The notes: generated by a model not told the origin, from the sequence alone. A DNA stretch of 13,582 nucleotides from an uncultured Bacteroidales bacterium (GCA_934725285.1 CAKVBK010000045.1:1-13582), one strand, 5' to 3'; numbered from the stretch's first letter, positions 1 through 7,324 are shown. A program made the numbers and translations.

Positions 1-1571
1 CTGTAGTTGCGGCTTGTAGAGTTGCTCACAGAGGCGTTCGCGAGCTCTGAGCTCGAATAACGTACATCATTCATGTAGTCCCAGTAGCCATTCTGACGGC
101 CATAGGTGTGCTTCTCGCCAAATTGCGGGGAATAGTTGACAGTCGCCTCGATGCTTAGTCCTTTCGCAGGTCTGAGTTTGCCGTAGAGGGTTCCGTTCAC
201 TCTTGACGTTACATTGTAACCTCCTGATCCATACATCATTCCGAAAATGTTGTTGGCATTGGATGATTCTTCGGCGTTTAGAGCTGGCCTACCCCATGCG
301 TTCACTTCACCTGGATAGACACCTGGTGTGGTCTGGTAGAGGGAGTTGAAAGCGTTGGAGATGTTGGCCAGGCCATAGTTCTGCCTTTGGCCGAATATCC
401 TTGTTCCGATGGTGAACCAATCGGTCACGTCAGCCTCAAGGTTTGTTCTGAAGTTGGCCTTCTGCGTGGAGGAGTTGATTCCGAACCGTCCCATAACACC
501 TTGGTTGTCAAGGTATCCGGCTGAGATGAGGTATCTGACTTTCTTTGAGCCGCCAGAAACTGAAAGGTTGTGCTCCTGAGAATATCCTGTCTGGAAGATC
601 TCGTCGAACCAGTCTGTGTTCGGGTAGGCCGCATAGTTCGGCACGCCGGCGTCATTCAAGCCGTAAGGATCGAGGGCTTTCTCTTTCCAGAGGTCGATGT
701 TGCTCTGGGAGAACACCCGACTGGTGTTGACATTGTCGCACGACTCGTTGATGAGCTCCATGTGCCTGGCGTAGTCGGACACGAAGTGGAGCTCATTGTA
801 AGGCATCTGGACGATACCCTTGTAGGAGTAGCTGATCTGTGGCTTGTCCGCTGATCCAGACTTGGTTGTGATGAGGATGACGCCGTTGGCGGCTCGAGTT
901 CCGTAGATCGCCGTGGATGCAGCATCCTTGAGCACGGAGATGGACGCGATGTCGTTCGGGTTGATGTTGTCCATATTCCATTCAATGCCATCGACAAGTA
1001 CAAGCGGAGAGCTTGAGGAAGACGTGAATGAGCCGATACCGCGGATTCTGATTGTTGCCCCGTTGCTTCCAGGCTGTCCTGAAGACTGCGTGACGTTCAT
1101 ACCGGCGGCGAGGCCGGCCAAAGCGGCTGATGTGCTGACAATGACACGTCCCTCGCTTTTCTTGGCGAAGTCGATGGATGCCACGGAACCGGTGAGGTTC
1201 ACTTTTTTCTGGACACCGTAGCCTACGACCACGACCTCGTCAAGCAATTCATTGTCCTCTGAAAGAGAGACATTGATCACTTTTCTCCCGCCTATCAGCT
1301 CCTTTGCGGAAACGTAACCCATGCATGAATATTCCAATTCAGCGTTTTCCGGAGCGTTGATCGTGTAGTTTCCATCGACATCCGTTGATGTGCCGGAGGC
1401 TTTGTCCCCGGAAACCATCACGACCACGCCAACCAAAGGCTGGCCTGACGCGTCAGTGACTTGTCCTGTGATTTTCACAGGACCGGCGGCGTACATTGTG
1501 TTCCAGCTTAGAAGCAAACTGGCGATCAATGTCAGTGCCGTCGACAGAAATGATGTGAGTTTTCTTGCCAT
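1..1571 (-). CDS. SusC/RagA-family TonB-linked outer membrane transporter (N-terminal part, cut by window edge)
   Basis: The reverse strand is open from an ATG at 1571 to the window edge (about 523 codons), so the C-terminal barrel is missing. Residues 1-29 form a signal peptide with a likely cut after the AA of MYAA. Residues about 32-105 read as a carboxypeptidase-regulatory-like (CarboxypepD_reg) beta domain. Next come a TonB-box-like DEVVVVGYG (111-119) and a plug domain (about 122-237) ending in the SusC signature LKDAASTAIYGTRAANG (214-230). Aromatic-rich barrel strands follow. Family knowledge: SusC proteins import oligosaccharides across the outer membrane with TonB energy and a SusD lid lipoprotein; susD would be expected just past position 1. 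The gene starts 25 bp after the GH88 gene with no promoter between, so the two are probably co-transcribed. The family call is very secure; the exact glycan cannot be read from this part. Confidence 0.96.
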   Translation of the reverse strand, partial: MARKLTSFLSTALTLIASLLLSWNTMYAAGPVKITGQVTDASGQPLVGVVVMVSGDKASGTSTDVDGNYTINAPENAELEYSCMGYVSAKELIGGRKVINVSLSEDNELLDEVVVVGYGVQKKVNLTGSVASIDFAKKSEGRVIVSTSAALAGLAAGMNVTQSSGQPGSNGATIRIRGIGSFTSSSSSPLVLVDGIEWNMDNINPNDIASISVLKDAASTAIYGTRAANGVILITTKSGSADKPQISYSYKGIVQMPYNELHFVSDYARHMELINESCDNVNTSRVFSQSNIDLWKEKALDPYGLNDAGVPNYAAYPNTDWFDEIFQTGYSQEHNLSVSGGSKKVRYLISAGYLDNQGVMGRFGINSSTQKANFRTNLEADVTDWFTIGTRIFGQRQNYGLANISNAFNSLYQTTPGVYPGEVNAWGRPALNAEESSNANNIFGMMYGSGGYNVTSRVNGTLYGKLRPAKGLSIEATVNYSPQFGEKHTYGRQNGYWDYMNDVRYSSSELANASVSNSTSRNY

Positions 1572-1596
1572 TTCGTTTTGTTTTATGTGTTATTAG

Positions 1597-2787
1597 TTAT
1601 TTGTCTGTGATGCTTTTGTATTTGAGCAAAGCCTCAAGGAAATAGTAGTCGGCGTAGGTGAGCGGAACGTCCACCTCGGAGTTGTCAGGCAGCGAGCCGA
1701 CGCAATGCTTCAGGATGAAGTTCCCGTTTGTCCCGGGTTCCGCCAGATATTCCGGTCCGGCCAGAGTTCGCAGTTGCTTCTCGGCCATAGCGAGGTATTT
1801 GGCGTTGCTCGCCTCATCGTCAGTCAACGCGCTCAACTGAACGAACGCGGAGGCCATGATAGCCGCCGCGGAAGCGTCTTTCAAGTCGTGAGGAATCTTG
1901 TCCGAGTCAAAGTCCCAGAAGGGAACACCATCTTCAGGAAGTCTTGTGAGCAGCATGTCCGCGATGTTCCTTGCCTGTGTGAGGTAGCTGTCGTGTCCGC
2001 TTTCACGGAACATCATCGTGAACCCGTACAGCGCCCATGCCTGTCCTCTCGCCCATGCGGAGTCATCGCTGAAACCCTGCACAGTTTCCTTTTTCCTGAC
2101 TCCGCCTGTCTCTGGATCATAGTCCACAAGGTGCCAGCAAGTGTAGTCCGGACGGAAGTGGTTGCACATGGTTGTGTTGGCGTGAGTGACCGCCACCACT
2201 TTCAAGGAATCATCATTGAATATGTTCCCGGCGTTGTATAGGTGCTCAAGATTCATCATGTTGTCAATGATCACAGGGTACTTCCAGTCCCTTCCCTTGC
2301 GGACGAAATCCCAACTTCTGATGACACCTGTGACAGGTGAGAATCTTTTGGCGAGAGTCTTGGCTGATATGAGGATCGGCTCAAGATATTCCTTGTCTCC
2401 GGTCAGCCTGTAGGCGTTGCCATAGCTGCAGTTCATCTGGAAGCCTAGGTCGTGGTCTGTTCCTCTCATTGTCTTGAGAGTGTCAAGCCTGAGGGTGTTC
2501 TTCCTGGCCAGGCTCTTGAACTGAGGATCTCCGGAATATTCGTAGATGTACCAAAGTGTTCCAGGGTAGAATCCGCTGCACCACCATTTGATGTTGGAGG
2601 CAATGAATTCCCCATCATTTGAAAAACTTCTCGGCATAGTGTCGTCGGTCAGCCGTCCTTCCATGGCGAGGTACTGCTCTCCTGCGACTTTGAAGACCCT
2701 GTCCGTCAGATCGGACATGGATTCTTTTCCACCGCAGCCAAAGATCAGCGGCAGAAGCGCGAATGTTGCGATAAGACTTTTTTTCAT
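1597..2787 (-). CDS. GH88/GH105-type unsaturated glucuronyl hydrolase, lipoprotein
   Basis: This 396-residue protein resembles the (alpha/alpha)6-barrel glycoside hydrolases that release 4,5-unsaturated uronic acid from the non-reducing end of oligosaccharides made by polysaccharide lyases. The two acidic residues used by Bacillus unsaturated glucuronyl hydrolase appear to be D113 in DHDLGF (111-116) and D175 in IIDNMMNLE (173-181). Further family segments are DDSAWARGQAWALYGF (241-256) and TYADYYFLEAL (377-387). The N-terminus is a lipoprotein signal with lipobox IFGC, giving lipidated C18, so the enzyme is probably anchored in the periplasm or outer membrane. It is the first gene of the transcription unit and precedes a SusC transporter, which makes it part of a polysaccharide utilisation locus. 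Likely substrates are lyase products of glycosaminoglycans, ulvan-like or other polyuronides; the sequence does not say which. GH88 fits better than GH105, but I cannot exclude GH105 by eye. Confidence 0.9.
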   Translation of the reverse strand: MKKSLIATFALLPLIFGCGGKESMSDLTDRVFKVAGEQYLAMEGRLTDDTMPRSFSNDGEFIASNIKWWCSGFYPGTLWYIYEYSGDPQFKSLARKNTLRLDTLKTMRGTDHDLGFQMNCSYGNAYRLTGDKEYLEPILISAKTLAKRFSPVTGVIRSWDFVRKGRDWKYPVIIDNMMNLEHLYNAGNIFNDDSLKVVAVTHANTTMCNHFRPDYTCWHLVDYDPETGGVRKKETVQGFSDDSAWARGQAWALYGFTMMFRESGHDSYLTQARNIADMLLTRLPEDGVPFWDFDSDKIPHDLKDASAAAIMASAFVQLSALTDDEASNAKYLAMAEKQLRTLAGPEYLAEPGTNGNFILKHCVGSLPDNSEVDVPLTYADYYFLEALLKYKSITDK

Positions 2788-2839
2788 ACTTTTTATGTAG
2801 TAGCTATTAATGCAGTGTTATACTATGCGATTTCAATAT

Positions 2840-2847
2840 CAAATATA
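2840..2847 (-). promoter_or_regulatory. -7 element of the GH88-susC promoter
   Basis: On the minus strand this reads TATATTTG, an exact match to the Bacteroidetes -7 consensus TAnnTTTG. It would start transcription near 2833, giving a leader of about 45 bases before the GH88 ATG at 2787. No TTG or TTTG is present 17-23 bases upstream, so the -33 half is weak. That fits a promoter needing an activator. The assignment rests on sequence match only. Confidence 0.55.
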
Positions 2848-2872
2848 GTCTGCCTTATTTTATTAATATGGA

Positions 2873-2903
2873 AAAATCCGGTCAATGATTGATAAAATCC
2901 GGT
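2873..2903 (-). promoter_or_regulatory. Tandem direct repeat, putative activator binding site
   Basis: The minus-strand decamer ACCGGATTTT occurs twice, at 2894-2903 and 2873-2882, with starts exactly 21 bp apart (two helical turns). Relative to the predicted start site near 2833 the copies lie at about -40 to -49 and -61 to -70. Direct repeats on one helix face just upstream of a promoter lacking a good -33 are typical targets of dimeric activators with AraC-type or response-regulator DNA-binding domains, including the hybrid two-component systems that control many Bacteroidetes glycan loci. No such regulator gene lies in the window, so the binding protein is unknown. Confidence 0.5.
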
Positions 2904-2925
2904 AACGTGCACGGAGTCAATGCAC

Positions 2926-2971
2926 AATAAAAGCGGCCTCGCTGGTGAATATGAGTGCGACCGCTTTTATT
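2926..2971 (-). terminator. Hairpin terminator after tyrS-rbfA
   Basis: An 11-bp perfect inverted repeat pairs AATAAAAGCGG (2926-2936) with CCGCTTTTATT (2961-2971). The inner part can extend by TCGC/GCGA (2939-2942 with 2957-2960) around a two-base bulge. Read on the minus strand it starts 38 bases past the rbfA stop and has a run of U in its 3' arm, as expected for an intrinsic terminator. The symmetric A/T arms mean it could also stop plus-strand transcripts. Confidence 0.75.
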
Positions 2972-3009
2972 ATGTGAGTTGTCTTCTACGGAAAACCCGA
3001 CCTTGGGAC

Positions 3010-3357
3010 TTATTTTTTCAGCAGTTCATCGATATGCTCGGCGTAGTCTAACGATGAGTCAAGGTAAAACACGATCTCCGGCACGATGCGGAGTTGCTTG
3101 GCGACTTGGTGCCCGAGCTCCCCGCGCAGTGCCTTGACGTTGTCGTTCAGAATCTTCATGACCTCTTCGGCCTTGGTTGAAGGGAATATGCTCACGTAGG
3201 TCTTGGCGACTGAGAGATCAGGGCTTACCCTGACCTCGCTCACCGTCACCATCGCGCCTCCGAACACGGCCATTCCCTTGCTGCGGATGATCTCCGCCAG
3301 ATCCTTCTGGATCTCCCTGGCAACCTTCAGCTGCCTGGTGCTTGCCGGTTTATCCAT
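3010..3357 (-). CDS. rbfA: Ribosome-binding factor A
   Basis: RbfA is a small KH-fold protein that binds the 30S subunit precursor and helps 16S rRNA 5'-end maturation. The 115 residues have the family layout: a basic N-terminal helix with RQLKVAREIQKDLAEII (9-25), the central VTVSEVRVSPDLSVAKTYVS (37-56), then ALRGELGHQVAKQLRIVPEI (75-94) and a closing FYLDSSLDYAEHIDELL. The length is typical. The start codon lies one base after the tyrS stop (TAA, C, ATG), so translation is almost certainly coupled to tyrS, and a terminator follows. Nothing unusual is seen. Confidence 0.95.
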   Translation of the reverse strand: MDKPASTRQLKVAREIQKDLAEIIRSKGMAVFGGAMVTVSEVRVSPDLSVAKTYVSIFPSTKAEEVMKILNDNVKALRGELGHQVAKQLRIVPEIVFYLDSSLDYAEHIDELLKK

Positions 3358-3358
3358 G

Positions 3359-4651
3359 TTAAAGCACGTTTATGATGAAGTAATTCTTCTTGCCTTTCTG
3401 GGCGAGGATATATTTCCCGTCCACGATGTCCTTCTCCGAGACCTCATAGGCGATGTCGGAAATCTTGTCCTTGTTGATGCTGACACCGTTGCCCTGGACC
3501 ATTTTTCTGGCCTCTCCCTTCGAGGAGAACACCTGTGTCTTCACGGCGAGGAAGTCAAGGATGTCGCAAGGAAGGTCTGATTTCTGAATATCAAAGGTCG
3601 GCACACCGCTGAACACGGCGAGGAACGTCTTCTCGTCCAGTTTCCTGAGCTCGTCCGAAGTCGAGTTTCCGAACAGCATCTTGGAAGCGGAGACAGCGTT
3701 CTCATATTCACCGGCTCCATGGATCATGGTTGTGAGTTCCTTGGCGAGAAGCTGCTGCAGCGTCCTGCGGCCAGGGTCCTGACGGTGCTCCTCAATCGCG
3801 GCGTCGATGGTCTCCTTGTCAAGGAGAGTGAATATCTTGATGTATCTTTCTGCGTCCTCATCGCTGACATTCAGCCAGAACTGGTAGAACTCGTAGGGGG
3901 AAGTCTTCTCAGGGTCGAGCCAGATGTTGCCTTTCTCCGTCTTGCCGAACTTCGTGCCGTCGGCCTTGCGGATCAGTGGGCATGTGAGCGCGAACGCATC
4001 GGTCTTGCCGAGCATCCTGCGGATGAGTTCCGTTCCGGTGGTGATGTTGCCCCACTGGTCGCTGCCGCCGAGCTGGAGACGGCAGCCCTTGTTCTCGTAG
4101 AGCCAGAGGTAGTCGTAGCCCTGAAGCAGCTGGTAGCTGAATTCCGTGAAGGACATTCCTTCGCGGGACTCGCTGGAAAGACGCTTCTTCACCGAGTCCT
4201 TGGCCATCATGTAGTTGACGGTGATGTGCTTGCCAACGTCACGGATGAAGTTCAGGAACGAGTAGTTCTTCATCCAGTCATAGTTGTTCACGAGCTCTGC
4301 CTTGTTAGGCGCGTCCGAGTCAAAGTCCAGGATTCGGGAAAGCTGCTTCTTGATGCCAGCTATGTTGTGCTGGAGGGTCTCCTCGTCCAGAAGGTTCCTC
4401 TCCTGGGACTTCATCGAAGGGTCTCCGATCATTCCGGTCGCACCTCCGATCAGAGCGATAGGCTTGTGCCCGCACTGCTGGAAGTGTTTAAGGATCATGA
4501 TGCTGACAAGGTGGCCGATGTGCAGGGAGTCTGCCGTCGGGTCAATTCCGACGTAGGCTGCCTGAGGACCTTCCATGAGTTTTTCCTCTGTCCCGGGCAT
4601 GATGTCCTGTATCATGCCTCTCCATTTGAGTTCCTCTACGAAATTCTTCAT
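3359..4651 (-). CDS. tyrS: Tyrosyl-tRNA synthetase
   Basis: This class Ic aminoacyl-tRNA synthetase charges tRNA-Tyr in the cytoplasm. Using the ATG at 4651 it has 430 residues, usual for bacterial TyrRS. Visible motifs are [14 protein letters not shown] (35-48) with the HIGH signature at 44-47, GGSDQWGNI (195-203) for tyrosine binding, and KFGKT (234-238) as the KMSKS-type loop. A C-terminal S4-like RNA-binding domain covers about 360-425. The frame stays open upstream to 4738, but that extension (29 residues) would begin upstream of the likely -7 element at 4726-4733 and has no family similarity, so the start at 4651 is preferred. It is the first gene of the tyrS-rbfA unit and is divergent from tpiA. 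Confidence 0.97.
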   Translation of the reverse strand: MKNFVEELKWRGMIQDIMPGTEEKLMEGPQAAYVGIDPTADSLHIGHLVSIMILKHFQQCGHKPIALIGGATGMIGDPSMKSQERNLLDEETLQHNIAGIKKQLSRILDFDSDAPNKAELVNNYDWMKNYSFLNFIRDVGKHITVNYMMAKDSVKKRLSSESREGMSFTEFSYQLLQGYDYLWLYENKGCRLQLGGSDQWGNITTGTELIRRMLGKTDAFALTCPLIRKADGTKFGKTEKGNIWLDPEKTSPYEFYQFWLNVSDEDAERYIKIFTLLDKETIDAAIEEHRQDPGRRTLQQLLAKELTTMIHGAGEYENAVSASKMLFGNSTSDELRKLDEKTFLAVFSGVPTFDIQKSDLPCDILDFLAVKTQVFSSKGEARKMVQGNGVSINKDKISDIAYEVSEKDIVDGKYILAQKGKKNYFIINVL

Positions 4652-4720
4652 TGTATGATTTGTTTTATTTTCAATCTTGGCGGTGTGATTTCGGACATTC
4701 CCCTTATTTTCACACCATAA

Positions 4721-4754
4721 TTGTGCAAAGTTAGGCAAAAATAACGTAAATTTG
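4721..4754 (+). promoter_or_regulatory. tpiA promoter (-33 TTG, -7 TAAATTTG)
   Basis: TAAATTTG at 4747-4754 matches the Bacteroidetes -7 consensus exactly. A TTG at 4721-4723 lies 23 bases upstream, a little farther than ideal for the -33 element. The predicted start is near 4761, leaving a leader of about 34 bases, A-rich just before the ATG at 4795. Confidence 0.55.
4726..4733 (-). promoter_or_regulatory. -7 element of the tyrS promoter
   Basis: The minus strand reads TAACTTTG, matching TAnnTTTG. It predicts initiation near 4719 and a leader of roughly 68 bases before tyrS. No clear -33 TTG is present. It lies only 13 bp from the oppositely facing tpiA -7 element, so the two promoters are packed back to back. 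Confidence 0.5.
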
Positions 4755-4794
4755 CAGGCTGGAAACGAAATTAACAGTTTAAAAATAAACGAAT

Positions 4795-5550
4795 ATGAGA
4801 AAGAAAATCGTTGCCGGAAACTGGAAGATGAACACTACTCTCCAGGAAGGCGTTGAACTTGCGAAGGCTGTGGCCGCCAAGTCAGTCGAGACTCCAGAAC
4901 ATGTCGGGCTTATCGTTGCACCTCCTTTCACTCACCTCGCGTCTGTGGCGGAGGCTCTCAAGGGATCAAAGGTTGAGCTTTCAGCCCAGAACTGCGCTGA
5001 TCATGAGAAGGGTGCCTACACAGGTGAGGTCGCAGTGAACATGTTGACTTCTGTCGGTTGCCAGTGGACCATCCTCGGACACTCTGAGAGAAGGCAGTAC
5101 TACGGAGAGACTGACGAGAAGCTCGTCGAGAAGACGAAGCTCGCCCTTGCGGCCGGTCTCGGTGTCATCCTTTGTGTAGGTGAGAATCTTGAGCAGAGAG
5201 AGGCCGGAAAGCATTTCGAGGTAGTTACCGAGCAGATCAAGAACGTCCTCTACAACTTCACCGCCGAGGACATGGCCAAGATCATCGTGGCTTACGAGCC
5301 GGTTTGGGCCATCGGAACAGGCAAGACCGCCACTGCCGGGCAGGCTGAGGAGATCCACGCATGCATCCGCAAGGTGCTTGCCGAGAAATTCGGTGAGACT
5401 GTCGCCGAGGACACCACGATCCTTTACGGCGGAAGCTGCAAGCCTTCAAACGCCAAGGAACTCTTCGCCCAGAAGGACATCGATGGCGGCCTGATCGGCG
5501 GAGCTGCGCTGAAGGCTGACGATTTTATAGAAATAGCTAAGAGCTATTAA
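4795..5550 (+). CDS. tpiA: Triosephosphate isomerase
   Basis: This enzyme interconverts dihydroxyacetone phosphate and glyceraldehyde 3-phosphate in glycolysis and gluconeogenesis, in the cytoplasm. The 251 residues form a full-length TIM barrel. Catalytic residues are K11 in AGNWKMN (7-13), H96 in LGHSERR (94-100) and E168 in [11 protein letters not shown] (166-176), which also starts the flexible loop 6. Phosphate-binding segments YGGS (211-214) and GGLIGGAAL (231-239) are intact. It is a single-gene unit with its own promoter and a strong hairpin 17 bases after the stop. Codon use is strongly biased to G/C-ending codons, as expected for a highly expressed gene. Confidence 0.98.
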   Translation: MRKKIVAGNWKMNTTLQEGVELAKAVAAKSVETPEHVGLIVAPPFTHLASVAEALKGSKVELSAQNCADHEKGAYTGEVAVNMLTSVGCQWTILGHSERRQYYGETDEKLVEKTKLALAAGLGVILCVGENLEQREAGKHFEVVTEQIKNVLYNFTAEDMAKIIVAYEPVWAIGTGKTATAGQAEEIHACIRKVLAEKFGETVAEDTTILYGGSCKPSNAKELFAQKDIDGGLIGGAALKADDFIEIAKSY

Positions 5551-5567
5551 TCTGAAAATCTGAATGA

Positions 5568-5605
5568 AAAAGGAGAGGCAAAGCGTTAGCGTTGCCTCTC
5601 CTTTT
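5568..5605. terminator. Bidirectional terminator between tpiA and the histone-like gene
   Basis: A perfect 14-bp inverted repeat pairs AAAAGGAGAGGCAA (5568-5581) with TTGCCTCTCCTTTT (5592-5605) around a 10-base loop. A-tracts on one side and T-tracts on the other give a U-rich 3' arm on either strand. It lies 17 bases past the tpiA stop and 17 bases past the stop of the convergent small gene, so it probably serves both. Confidence 0.85.
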
Positions 5606-5622
5606 AAGGTATGTGGTGTCTC

Positions 5623-5799
5623 TTACTTCTTGGACTCCTCGACAGAAACCTTTCTGAATTCCTTGAGATCCTTCATGAGTTCGAGAGCGGCCTTGCGGGC
5701 GCGTGCGCCGGCGGCCTTGTTCCCCTTTTCTACCTGAGCGTCAGCGTTCTCTACGAAAACATTGAGCTCTTCTTTGATTTTAGCAACGAGATTCTCCAT
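5623..5799 (-). CDS. Histone H1-like small basic protein (Hc1-like, Bacteroidetes type)
   Basis: A 58-codon reading frame on the minus strand starts MENLVAKIKEELNVFVENAD and ends VSVEESKK. The middle has KGNKAAGARARKAALELMKD (25-44) followed by LKEFRKVS (45-52). I recognise this pattern, with GNKAAG.RARK followed by LKEFRK, from the short proteins annotated as histone H1 or Hc1-like in Bacteroides and relatives. It is predicted all-helical, with acidic residues in the N-terminal half and basic ones clustered in the centre. It probably binds DNA non-specifically in the nucleoid; that role is inferred from the family name and composition. It has its own promoter and shares a terminator with tpiA. 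Small size makes it easy to miss. Confidence 0.88.
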   Translation of the reverse strand: MENLVAKIKEELNVFVENADAQVEKGNKAAGARARKAALELMKDLKEFRKVSVEESKK

Positions 5800-5870
5800 T
5801 TTGTTTCTAATTTAGTGAATAGTTGGATTATTAATAGTATTAAAAATGTAATCTGCTCATATTGTGAGTG

Positions 5871-5899
5871 CAAGTTATGGAAAAAAATGTAATTAACAA
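5871..5899 (-). promoter_or_regulatory. Promoter of the histone H1-like gene
   Basis: On the minus strand, TTTG at 5896-5899 is followed after 19 bases by TAACTTG (5871-5877), close to the -33/-7 pair but one T short of TAnnTTTG. Initiation near 5865 would give a leader of about 65 bases. The gap from the pth stop at 5934 leaves room for an independent promoter. Moderate support only. Confidence 0.4.
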
Positions 5900-5933
5900 A
5901 CTTTTTCCGCAAAAAGATCGGTTTTTTAGAGGT

Positions 5934-6521
5934 TCACGCCCCTTTTTCTTCTTTTGCGGGCTTCACGTTGAGCAGATTCATCGCTCTGTCCGGACCGATT
6001 GTCGCAAAGTTCTTTATCCCTTCTATGACCCTGTCGCATATTCCAGGGACAGCGGCCTTTTCTTCAGCTGTCAATTCCCCGATAACAAACTCAACCTGCG
6101 CTCCTCGGGAGAAGTTGCTGCCGATTCCGACCCTTATTCTTGCCCACTGGGTAGTGTTCAGACGAGCCTGTATGTCCTTCAGGCCATTATGCCCTCCATC
6201 GCTTCCGTTTTTGCGCATTCTGACAGTCCCGAACGGAAGGTTGAGGTCGTCACAGATCACGATGAGGTTCTCAAGCGGGAGTTTCAGCCTGTCCATCCAG
6301 TAGCGGACCGCATTACCGCTGAGATTCATATATGTGGACGGTTTCAGAAGGTAGAACTTCCGCCCTTTGAATGAAATCTCCGCCACGTCCCCGTAACGTT
6401 CGGTCCTGAAAACAGTATTGGATGCCTGTGCCCAGGCATCCAACACCATAAACCCCATGTTATGTCTGGTTGAAGCGTACTCGGCGCCGATGTTTCCCAA
6501 TCCTGCGACAAGATAGTTCAT
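5934..6521 (-). CDS. pth: Peptidyl-tRNA hydrolase
   Basis: Pth cleaves the ester bond of peptidyl-tRNAs released prematurely from ribosomes and recycles the tRNA. From the ATG at 6521 the protein has 195 residues, normal for bacterial Pth. Key positions match the family: N10 in GLGNIG, H20 in TRHNMGF, M65/N66 in YMNLSG, D91 in ICDDLNLPFG and N112 in GGHNGL. The frame is open upstream to 6605, but that extension overlaps the end of rplY and lacks family similarity, so the start at MNYLVAGLGN is preferred. It lies 31 bases after the rplY stop; L25 and Pth genes are commonly adjacent in bacteria, and the two are probably one operon. Confidence 0.97.
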   Translation of the reverse strand: MNYLVAGLGNIGAEYASTRHNMGFMVLDAWAQASNTVFRTERYGDVAEISFKGRKFYLLKPSTYMNLSGNAVRYWMDRLKLPLENLIVICDDLNLPFGTVRMRKNGSDGGHNGLKDIQARLNTTQWARIRVGIGSNFSRGAQVEFVIGELTAEEKAAVPGICDRVIEGIKNFATIGPDRAMNLLNVKPAKEEKGA

Positions 6522-6552
6522 TCCAGTGTCTTTTTCAGAGGCTTGGCCATGC

Positions 6553-7203
6553 TTACTCAGCGGAAGCAGCCGGCTCAGCAGTCTCTTCAGTTGATTCAGT
6601 CTCATGCTCCTCGGCGCCTTCCATCTTCTCCTCGTGAGCGAGCTGCGCGGCGATCTGACGTGTTGACTTCACAGCGCAGATGATGGTTGACTTAGGGGTG
6701 ACAACGTTAACGTTCTCAACCTTTATGTCACCGGCGACGATGCGCTTTTCGATGTCGAGTTTGGTGACGTCGAGGTTAAGAGTGTCAGGAAGATCCTTCA
6801 TCAAGGCGCTGATGCGGACCTCTCTGCTTGTGAGGACGAACTTACCACCTCTCTGTACTCCGATAGGGTGACCGCTCACGACAACAGGGATCTTGATGGT
6901 GATCGGCTTGTCCTCTGTAACCACGAGAAAGTCTGCGTGCAGGCAGTTGTCCTTTACCGGATGGTACTGGAGCTCATGAACAACAGCTGTGAAAGCCTTG
7001 CCATTGTCAAGCTTGATGTCGATGATGAAAGATGCGGGAGTGTTGGTGATTCCCATGAGATCTCTCTCTGTCACTGTGAAAAGAATGTTCTCCACTCCTG
7101 GTCCGTAGAGGTTGCAAGGAACGAGGCCTTGTCTGCGGAACGCTTTGATGACGGCCTTGTTGCCGACTTCACGGACTTTGCCGTTAAGCTCAAAATGCTT
7201 CAT
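6553..7203 (-). CDS. rplY: 50S ribosomal protein L25/TL5/Ctc
   Basis: L25 of the long, two-domain TL5/Ctc type binds 5S rRNA in the large subunit. The N-terminal L25 domain (about 1-95) has RRQGLVPCNLYG (23-34) and HPVKDNCLHADFL (81-93). The C-terminal beta domain (about 97-185) has SGHPIGVQRGGKF (110-122). A low-complexity acidic tail rich in E, A and T fills 191-216 and is typical of long L25 proteins. It heads a unit with pth, and its promoter overlaps the 3' end of the upstream peptidase gene. Its leader can form two hairpins. The call is secure. Confidence 0.96.
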   Translation of the reverse strand: MKHFELNGKVREVGNKAVIKAFRRQGLVPCNLYGPGVENILFTVTERDLMGITNTPASFIIDIKLDNGKAFTAVVHELQYHPVKDNCLHADFLVVTEDKPITIKIPVVVSGHPIGVQRGGKFVLTSREVRISALMKDLPDTLNLDVTKLDIEKRIVAGDIKVENVNVVTPKSTIICAVKSTRQIAAQLAHEEKMEGAEEHETESTEETAEPAASAE

Positions 7204-7232
7204 TGTTTTTGTTGTTTAAAATGTGTTACTCA

Positions 7233-7282
7233 GTTCCGGATTTCCGGAACCCCATTGCACCAAAAGCGTTGTACGCGCTTTG
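7233..7282 (-). promoter_or_regulatory. Two hairpins in the rplY mRNA leader
   Basis: The leader between the predicted start (about 7287) and the ATG at 7203 holds two inverted repeats. One pairs AAAGCG (7263-7268) with CGCTTT (7276-7281) around seven bases. The other is a perfect 8-bp repeat, GTTCCGGA (7233-7240) with TCCGGAAC (7243-7250), with two bases between the arms. Their role is unknown; they could stabilise the message or be a site for ribosomal-protein autoregulation, but neither matches a regulatory RNA I know. Confidence 0.4.
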
Positions 7283-7293
7283 TAATTGCGCCG

Positions 7294-7324
7294 CAAAGAT
7301 AGGAATATTTTGATTACTTTACAA
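7294..7324 (-). promoter_or_regulatory. rplY-pth promoter
   Basis: On the minus strand, TTG at 7322-7324 is followed after 20 bases by TATCTTTG (7294-7301), an exact TAnnTTTG match with good spacing. The -33 half lies inside the last codons of the upstream C11 peptidase gene. Initiation is predicted near 7287. Confidence 0.65.

Noticed and set aside
425..1221. Several 60-115 codon frames on both strands within 425-1221
   Set aside because: They overlap the continuous SusC reading frame, which extends past the window edge; their compositions (S/T/R-rich) are those of out-of-frame reading.
3719..4720. 333-codon open frame on the plus strand opposite tyrS
   Set aside because: It lies antisense to a secure tyrS gene, has no recognisable domain, and is rich in V, L, E and R as expected from reading a G/C-ending-codon gene backwards.
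4652..4738. Upstream 29-residue extension of tyrS
   Set aside because: It would begin upstream of the probable -7 element and does not resemble TyrRS N-termini; the ATG at 4651 gives the family's usual start.
5900..5915. CTTTTT-CCGC-AAAAAG inverted repeat after pth as a terminator
   Set aside because: The stem is only six A-T-rich pairs and it abuts the likely -33 of the histone-like gene; too weak to call as a terminator.
6522..6605. 28-residue N-terminal extension of pth overlapping rplY
   Set aside because: It would overlap the rplY coding sequence by about 50 bases, and the family N-terminus begins at MNYLVAGLGN.
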